In this document: positions 59,083 through 64,000 of the stretch, piece by piece
How the letters are laid out: each line of letters opens with the position of its first letter
Numbering within the stretch: position 1 is the stretch's first letter
Source of the DNA: Streptomyces sp. A0642
GTDB taxonomy: Bacteria > Actinomycetota > Actinomycetes > Streptomycetales > Streptomycetaceae
DNA: 64,000 nt
Assembly: GCF_004795105.1 (NCBI RefSeq)
Contig: NZ_SSBL01000027.1
Coordinates: 1-64,000, forward strand
Direction: 5' to 3'
Notes under the pieces: model-generated
The model's database searches: none
Told to the model about the DNA's origin: nothing
What the model saw: only the letters and a program-made list of their open reading frames with translations
Made by a program: the position numbers and the translations under genes

Positions 59083-59785
59083 GAACGGACACAGCGGCAC
59101 ATCGGGAACTGCTTCAGATCATGAGCCTTCGCCCGCGGGGCTCGCGCGACGGACCTCTCGGCGTAGGGCGTCCGAGGGTTGGCGGGCGCTGCCGGCTCAC
59201 TGCCCACAGCATCCGCACAGTCGTCGTCGATCATCAGGGCCCCGCCATCCCGCCCGGCATGGGCCGAGCGCCAGCCACGAGGCATCTGGGCCCCACCGCC
59301 CGCGCTGGAAACGAGGCTGTTCGACGAACCCGTACAACCGGCCGTATAGAGCCGGATGGCGCCCGCCGGCCCTGGGACTTCTCTGGGACTTCCGGCCCCA
59401 TCAAACGGCACGCGCTTGTCATAGCCGAAAGGTCATTCGCGCAGGTCAGCGACCGTCAGCTGCTCATCGCGGCAGGTCACCGCGCTCGCTGGCCTCTTCC
59501 GGGATATCTGAAAGCCTGCACTCACGGCATCGCCACACCCCTCCTGACCTGCGCGAATGCGTGGTGATGTGGGGTGTGGCGGTGTCTCTGGGACTGTTCC
59601 GGGACTTTGAACCAGGAGCGACGGCTCCCCTCTCCCGGCCGGGTAACCGCAGGTGCCGTCCACGCGGGCACCGGTCTCGCAGTGACGTTTACGGGCACGG
59701 CTTCGCTTGGTTGGGGGAGGGACCGAAAGGGGTCCCTTGCCGGGCGTTCGCATGAGGCTCCCGGAGATGATGGCTGGGGGTTGCG
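59083..59785. other. Long gene-poor stretch with inverted and near-direct repeats
   Basis: About 700 bp without a gene I can support. It holds a perfect 16-bp inverted repeat (59434-59449 and 59544-59559, about 95 bp apart). A smaller hairpin GCCACACCCC/GGGGTGTGGC overlaps its right side (near 59532-59541 and 59571-59580). Two similar GGGACTT-rich segments occur near 59372-59396 and 59585-59611. It may be a remnant of a small mobile element or an integration scar. Confidence 0.45.
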
Positions 59786-60223
59786 GTGGGTTCGGGTGAG
59801 GACCAGAGACGTCTCTTGTCAGCCGGTGAGATGCGCGTGGGGGTGGCGGAGTTCGTACGGCGGGTGACAGCGCGGAACCGGTTGCCCCTGGACTACTCGG
59901 TGGCGAGCCTGCGTGTGGTGGACCGCATCACCGACGGGCTCCGACGTGCCGGGCCGGAGGAACGGAACGTGGCACGTGAACTGTTCTGGCTCGGGGCTTA
60001 CGCGGGCGAGGTGTTCGTCCGGAGGGCCGGCGCGCAGTGGGTGGATTTCGACCGGGGCCAGCAAGAGCTCTTTGGTCAGGTGGTGGGTGTCCGGATGCCT
60101 GACGGGCGGGTGTGGAATCCGATCGGGAAGGTGGCCAAGCGGTTCGTGGCCGGTCAGGAGGAGTCCGTGCAGCAGTTGTACTTCCTTCTCCATGGCCGCG
60201 TGCCGATGAGGGCCGCGCGGTGA
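59786..60223 (+). CDS. Uncharacterised soluble protein, 145 aa
   Basis: I do not recognise a named family with confidence. The frame opens with a GTG at 59786. The ATG at 59831 (RVGVAEFVRR) would give a 130-aa product. It is a compact alpha/beta-looking protein with no signal peptide or membrane segment. Distinct conserved-looking segments are NRLPLDYSVASLRVVDRI, ARELFWLGAYAGEVFVRRAG and VRMPDGRVWNPIGKVAKRF. Codon use is typical for the genome, so it is probably real. It is not clearly linked to either neighbour. Confidence 0.6.
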   Translation: MGSGEDQRRLLSAGEMRVGVAEFVRRVTARNRLPLDYSVASLRVVDRITDGLRRAGPEERNVARELFWLGAYAGEVFVRRAGAQWVDFDRGQQELFGQVVGVRMPDGRVWNPIGKVAKRFVAGQEESVQQLYFLLHGRVPMRAAR

Positions 60224-60339
60224 ACTCACGTTCTGGTCCGGGGGCGGCCGATGAAGCGGTGCTTCCGTTTACTGTGACGTTTCTGTGTGTCAGGACGCAG
60301 AGGGAAGGGGGCTAATGCTGGACGATCGAAGAGGCACGT

Positions 60340-60969
60340 GTGGGCAGGGGCGGGGACCGGCGTCGTGAGCAGGCGTACGACGTGGAGCTCAGGAGGGCTG
60401 TATCGCTTGCTCAGCAGGGGGATGAGGACGGGTTCGCCACGGCGTACCGGCTGGTGCATCCGGGCCTGCTCGGATACATCCGTGGGCTCGTCGGGGACGA
60501 CGCGGAGGATGTGGCGTCGGATGCCTGGCTGGAGATCGCCCGAGACCTGGGGCGTTTCCGCGGCGATGGCGCGGGATTCCGTGGCTGGACAGCGACCATC
60601 GCCCGCCATCGGGCTCTGGATCACCTGCGCAAGCAGAAGCGAAGGCCCCGGGCGGCCCTGATCGAGCAGGATGTGCTCGCACTGCCCGGGCGGGCCGACA
60701 CGGTCGATGCGGTGCTGGAATCGATGTCGACGAAGTGGGCACTGAGACAGATCCGCGAGCTACCGCCGGACCAGGCGGAGGCTGTTCTACTGCGGGTGGT
60801 GGTGGGGCTGGGCGGGCCTGCCTCGGCTCGGGTGCTGGGCAAGCGGCCCGGGGCGGTGCGGACCGCTGCCCACCGTGGGCTGAAGCGGCTGGCGGAGCAG
60901 TTGGCCTCGGACAGCAGCCCGGAGCGGACGGCAGACGTCGCGCGGAACCCCGTGAAGGATGAGACATGA
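60340..60969 (+). CDS. ECF-type RNA polymerase sigma factor, 209 aa
   Basis: Region 2 is DEDGFATAYRLVHPGLLGYI, VASDAWLEIARDLGRFRG and FRGWTATIARHRALDHLRKQ. Region 4 is ALRQIRELPPDQAEAVLLRV and RVLGKRPGAVRTAAHRGLKR. The two are separated by a short linker, as in ECF sigma factors. It starts at a GTG (GRGGDRRR). It overlaps the next gene by 4 bp (ATGA), so that membrane protein may be its anti-sigma partner or an output. Confidence 0.88.
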   Translation: MGRGGDRRREQAYDVELRRAVSLAQQGDEDGFATAYRLVHPGLLGYIRGLVGDDAEDVASDAWLEIARDLGRFRGDGAGFRGWTATIARHRALDHLRKQKRRPRAALIEQDVLALPGRADTVDAVLESMSTKWALRQIRELPPDQAEAVLLRVVVGLGGPASARVLGKRPGAVRTAAHRGLKRLAEQLASDSSPERTADVARNPVKDET

Positions 60970-61691
60970 GTCGCAAGACGGAAGAGACGGATCCCGGGCT
61001 CGTCACACCCGGGATCGAGGCGCTCGCGGATGCGGTGCGAGGCGATGTCGGAGCCGCGGGTGTCGAGCGTGCGCTCGCGGCCTTCCGGGAGGCCGGTAGC
61101 GCGGGGGCGGGGGCGGCCTGGTTCAGGCGCCGGAGGCGCGACGACTGGCGTCCTGTCCGCCACACGTTTCCCACACGTGTTTCGTTGCGGGCGGCTCTGG
61201 GCGTCGTGCTTGCCGGCGTGACGCTGGGCGGGGTGGCGCTGGCCGCCGGCACAGGTGCGCTCCCGGACCCGCTCGCGCCGGGCGGAACCCCTGAGCCTCG
61301 AACGGGAGTGCGTCCTCCGCACCATTCCGGCAGCACCGATGCGGAACCCGACCGAACCCCCGCCTCACCGACGCCCACGCCCTCCGGGTCTGAGTCTGCC
61401 TCGTCGCACGATCCGGCACCCGGCAGCCGTGTCGCGCTGTGCCACGCATGGGCCAAGGGCAACGGAAAACACCTCGGCACAGCGTTCCAGCGGCTGGCGG
61501 AGGCCGCGGGCGGGAACGACGCAGTGGACGCCTACTGTGCCGCGTTGTCGGGTGCGGACGGCATTGCTCCTTCGGCGCCCGGAAAACCGGCTGAGACGCC
61601 GGCGACGGGGCCATCGAAAGAGCAGCCGCTGGCCTCTCCCTCGCGAGGCAGGAGCGCGGAGCACACCTCCGGCGCCGGTCAGCGCCCGTAG
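60966..61691 (+). CDS. Single-pass membrane protein coupled to sigma factor, 241 aa
   Basis: A cytoplasmic N-terminus of about 75 residues (GIEALADAVRGDVGAAGVER) leads to one hydrophobic segment (AALGVVLAGVTLGGVALAAG). A Pro/Ser/Thr-rich extracellular stalk follows, with a small domain containing two cysteines (VALCHAWAKGNGKHLGTAFQ, then AVDAYCAAL). It is probably an anti-sigma-like or sigma-controlled surface protein. No zinc-binding HxxxCxxC motif of classical ZAS anti-sigma factors is present. Its 3' end overlaps the convergent signal-peptidase-like gene by 13 bp. Confidence 0.7.
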   Translation: MSRKTEETDPGLVTPGIEALADAVRGDVGAAGVERALAAFREAGSAGAGAAWFRRRRRDDWRPVRHTFPTRVSLRAALGVVLAGVTLGGVALAAGTGALPDPLAPGGTPEPRTGVRPPHHSGSTDAEPDRTPASPTPTPSGSESASSHDPAPGSRVALCHAWAKGNGKHLGTAFQRLAEAAGGNDAVDAYCAALSGADGIAPSAPGKPAETPATGPSKEQPLASPSRGRSAEHTSGAGQRP

Positions 61692-62320
61692 CCGACCGGG
61701 CGGGGCCGCCGGCCGGCCAGCACACAGATGCCGCCGGCAAGACTCACCAGTACGCCGAGCACCACGGCCAGTCCGAGCTTCACCGGGGCGCCGCCGCTCT
61801 CGAGTGCGCGGCCCTGGACGGCGGTGGTGGGAACGGTGCCGGAGTCCTCGCTCAGGAAGTACCGCGAGTCGTTCGCGTTCCCGCGATTGTCACCCAGGAG
61901 GAACATGCGTCCGGCCGGCACCTTGACGTCGTACGGTGCTGTGCTGAACGGGGAGTCCGTCTCCTTCACGTAGGGCTCGTCAGCCGGGGCGCCATTGACG
62001 GTCAGCGTCCCGTCGGCGAAGACTACTCGGTCGCCACCGAGCCCGATGACGCGCTGCAGGACCGCCAGCCCCCTGTAGCGGTCCGGCACGCTGTAGAGCA
62101 CGACATCCCCTCGCCGGACCTCCTCGCCACTGGATCGCTCGACCATGACATGGTCGCCTTCGTGGTAGGTGGGTTCCATCGCTCTTCTGGCCGTGACCAC
62201 CGTGTAGCAACTCAGAACCGACCAGAGCGCCCCAGCAGCCATGAGGGCCCCCAGGACCGCCAGGACCGTCCCCGTGATCAGCAGTCGGCGACCGGCGGGC
62301 GGGCGTCGGGTTTCACTCAT
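61679..62320 (-). CDS. Signal peptidase I (S26) homologue lacking the Ser-Lys dyad, 213 aa
   Basis: An N-terminal membrane helix (LLITGTVLAVLGALMAAGAL) is followed by the S26 fold. Family boxes are present: AMEPTYHEGDHVMVER (box B), RRGDVVLYSVPD (box C), LQRVIGLGGDRV (box D) and FLLGDNRGNANDSRYF (box E). A C-terminal membrane helix follows. In active enzymes box B reads SMxPT and box D KR(V)xGLPGD. Here the catalytic Ser is Ala47 and the Lys is Gln89. The nucleotide sequence supports both changes directly (GCG ATG GAA, CTG CAG CGC). It is therefore predicted to be inactive as a protease and may be a decoy, chaperone or regulator. The start is the ATG at 62320. Confidence 0.85.
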   Translation of the reverse strand: MSETRRPPAGRRLLITGTVLAVLGALMAAGALWSVLSCYTVVTARRAMEPTYHEGDHVMVERSSGEEVRRGDVVLYSVPDRYRGLAVLQRVIGLGGDRVVFADGTLTVNGAPADEPYVKETDSPFSTAPYDVKVPAGRMFLLGDNRGNANDSRYFLSEDSGTVPTTAVQGRALESGGAPVKLGLAVVLGVLVSLAGGICVLAGRRPRPVGYGR

Positions 62321-62349
62321 CGTCTCTCCGTCCGTGTGAAGGCCGCGCG

Positions 62350-63273
62350 TCAGCCGATGGCGATGCGCGGATGGGCTCCGGGCTGGATCCAGGCCATGAT
62401 CCGGTCCATCGTGGCGCGCGGTACGGAGACACAACCCGCCGTCGCGCCGCTCCCGTTGACGTGGAGGAAGATGCCGGCTCCCCGTCCCGGGGTGGCAGGC
62501 CAGCGGTTGAAGTTGACGACCAGCGCCTTCGCGTACTGCGTGGGGTAGTTGATGAGGTGCTCACTGCCCCGTTCCCCGGTCTCGACGAGGGGGAAGTCGG
62601 CCCCGGCTGCGGAATGCATCGAGTTGTAGTACGCCGATTCGGGGTCCTCAACCCACCAGTGCGAGGAGTTGACCCGCGTGTAGGGCATGTTCGTGCCGCC
62701 GCTCTCGACACCGAACCCTTCCGTGATGGTGTAAGTGCCGGTAGGAGTCGTGTACGTGCTCTGCCGGCGGGTGGCACCGTCGGTGACACCGTTCGAACCG
62801 ACGCGGCCGTTCGCGGAGATGGCGGCCTTCCAGCCGGACGCGCCCTTGGCCCAGGCCGTGACCGTGGCGTACGACCCGTCGGCCTTCACCGTGATGATCT
62901 GCGTGGAGTTGCCCACACTCACTGGAACGGGAAACGACGGGGCTGTGGGTGCCGCGTTCGTCTTCTCGCTCGTCGTGCCGGCTGCTGCTGTCGTCCGGTG
63001 TGCGGGAGTGGCCGGCCCTGTCGATGCGGCGGAAGCCTTCGTGGAGGCGGACGGGGAAGGGGATGGGGACGGGGATGACGATGCCGTGGACGAGGCCGAT
63101 GACGACGCGCTCGGGGAGGACGACTTACCGGCGGGCGACTCCGTCTCGGTCGCGGGAGCGGGAGTGGCTTCAGCGACCGACTCTGACTGCCCCTGCTGCC
63201 CGCACGATGTCACGAGCACCATCGCACTGGCCGCGACCAGGATGGTGGGTACCCGACGGGAAATGGACTGCAC
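62350..63273 (-). CDS. L,D-transpeptidase (YkuD-like) lipoprotein, 307 aa
   Basis: The GTG at 63273, with AAGGA upstream, begins a lipoprotein signal (RRVPTILVAASAMVLVTSCG, lipobox VTSC). A Ser/Pro/Thr/Ala-rich wall-spanning linker of about 100 residues follows. The catalytic domain carries the YkuD-type motif GIFLHVNGSGATAGCVSVP, with catalytic His and Cys, and the actinobacterial segment HWWVEDPESAYYNSMHS. It cross-links peptidoglycan 3-3 or attaches proteins outside the membrane. It lies 29 bp upstream of the signal-peptidase-like gene on the same strand, so the two may be cotranscribed. Confidence 0.85.
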   Translation of the reverse strand: MQSISRRVPTILVAASAMVLVTSCGQQGQSESVAEATPAPATETESPAGKSSSPSASSSASSTASSSPSPSPSPSASTKASAASTGPATPAHRTTAAAGTTSEKTNAAPTAPSFPVPVSVGNSTQIITVKADGSYATVTAWAKGASGWKAAISANGRVGSNGVTDGATRRQSTYTTPTGTYTITEGFGVESGGTNMPYTRVNSSHWWVEDPESAYYNSMHSAAGADFPLVETGERGSEHLINYPTQYAKALVVNFNRWPATPGRGAGIFLHVNGSGATAGCVSVPRATMDRIMAWIQPGAHPRIAIG

Positions 63274-63388
63274 TGTGTGTTCCTTCGTCTGTGAAGAAGA
63301 GGGGGATATGGGTGGTCCGGGTGAATGAGATCGACCCGTCTCGGACGGGAGGGAGGAAGCGGCGGCCCGACCGCCCCTTCCCATTCGG

Positions 63389-64000
63389 TCAGCCGGTGAG
63401 AACGGCGCCGATTCCCTGACCGGCTGCGGTGGCGAGGGCCGAGGGCCCGTACGAGGCGCCCACTCCCCCGGTGAGCGTCATCACGGTGCCGTCACCCGCG
63501 TTCTCGCCTTCCGCACCGATAGCGGCATCGGCTGCGCCGTCTCCGTTCAGGTCGGTCAACGTCACGGCCGAGCCGAACCTGTCGCCGGTCTCGGCCGCTC
63601 CCGGCACTCCGTCCGAGCCCTGCACGAAGGTGACCGCGCCCGTCGCGGAGAGACCGCCGACCGACCCGTGCAGCAGATACGCGCGCCCAGCACCGCCCGG
63701 CGCACCAGCGAGTACATCGGCGTATCCGTCCCCGTCGGTATCGCCCACGGCCAGCGACGTTCCAGCCTCGGTGCCGCCACCGGAGGGGTCGAGGTCACCG
63801 GTGTCGATCACTGCTGCCTCAGCCGCTTCCAGGCCGTTGGAGGAGCCGGGATAGGTGATGATCTGTCCACTTTCCGAAGCGGTCGGTCGCCCCACGGCCA
63901 GGTCGGCATAGCCGTCGCCGTTCACATCCCCTGCGGCCAGGGAACGACCGCCTGCCCCGTCGAGCACGGTCACGATGTCGGTGCGCAGGCCGTCTGCCGA
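63389..64000 (-). CDS. FG-GAP repeat protein, C-terminal part (partial)
   Basis: The frame is open from the window edge to a TGA at 63389-63391, about 203 codons. It contains repeated FG-GAP calcium loops: AAGDVNGDGYADLAVGRPTA, AVGDTDGDGYADVLAGAPGG and TLTDLNGDGAADAAIGAEGE. These are typical integrin-like blades ending in (V/I)G(A/R)(P/E). The start lies outside the window. It is most likely a secreted beta-propeller protein. The end is 115 bp upstream of the L,D-transpeptidase gene on the same strand. Confidence 0.85.
   Translation of the reverse strand, partial: SADGLRTDIVTVLDGAGGRSLAAGDVNGDGYADLAVGRPTASESGQIITYPGSSNGLEAAEAAVIDTGDLDPSGGGTEAGTSLAVGDTDGDGYADVLAGAPGGAGRAYLLHGSVGGLSATGAVTFVQGSDGVPGAAETGDRFGSAVTLTDLNGDGAADAAIGAEGENAGDGTVMTLTGGVGASYGPSALATAAGQGIGAVLTG

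Noticed and set aside
61679..62320. Annotating the S26 homologue as an active signal peptidase I
   Set aside because: Both catalytic positions are replaced (Ala47, Gln89) and no alternative Ser-Lys pair is visible in the conserved boxes.

Overview
The window is high-GC actinobacterial DNA, almost certainly from a Streptomyces chromosome. The supporting signs are strong GC bias at third codon positions, many GTG starts and one TTG start, two large AfsR/SARP-type ATPase regulators, secreted S8 proteases and FG-GAP proteins, and a typical Streptomyces 29/32-nt type I-E CRISPR remnant. The many long open frames antisense to real genes are GC-driven shadows and are not annotated.

0-6 kb: the end of a DrrAB-type ABC exporter, a convergent AfsR-like regulator, and a MurA-like enolpyruvyl transferase fused to an N-terminal XRE DNA-binding domain with a palindromic candidate operator just before its start. 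6.4-12.7 kb is an accessory region. It holds a truncated tyrosine recombinase, a divergent EVE/PUA-like protein, a two-gene McrB-McrC restriction system, and frameshifted relics of a GH38 alpha-mannosidase and a cyanophycinase. 13-22 kb: a secreted subtilase translationally coupled to a secreted FG-GAP protein, then a second SARP/AAA regulator. 22-31.5 kb: an operon of a GAP-family membrane protein and two DUF1254/DUF1214 paralogues, a SulP transporter, and an MBL-hydrolase/MFS pair divergent from a PucR regulator.

31.7-36.4 kb is a wreck zone. A TrmB/LuxR regulator precedes a subtilase that has lost its catalytic-serine half. That subtilase runs straight into the 3' part of cas5e, followed by an intact-looking cas6e, a decayed four-repeat CRISPR array and an IS256-family transposase fragment. 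All other cas genes are missing.

36.4-54.5 kb is a catabolic and redox island. A minus-strand operon carries an aldehyde dehydrogenase, a ThDP enzyme and a branched-chain amino acid type ABC transporter with a LivM-LivG fusion. It diverges from an IclR regulator, a CaiB/BaiF CoA-transferase and a citryl-CoA-lyase-like protein. Next come a Tat-exported PQQ dehydrogenase with a C-terminal cupredoxin-like domain, a ThuA-like secreted protein and a complete pqqABCDE operon. Three promoters here (aldDH, PQQ dehydrogenase, pqqA) share the same architecture: TTGnCA, 17 bp, TA-rich -10, then a common CC-N4-AGCGG site downstream. This suggests one regulon.

54.9-59.1 kb is a quinate/shikimate-to-protocatechuate operon (type II dehydroquinase, shikimate/quinate dehydrogenase, 3-dehydroshikimate dehydratase) with a divergent TetR regulator and a perfect palindromic operator. 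The dehydroquinase gene carries a MITE-like element with perfect 20-bp inverted ends. The net insertion is 216 bp and leaves the frame open. 59.8-64 kb: an unknown protein, an ECF sigma factor with a coupled membrane protein, a signal-peptidase-I homologue lacking both catalytic residues, an L,D-transpeptidase lipoprotein and a partial FG-GAP protein.
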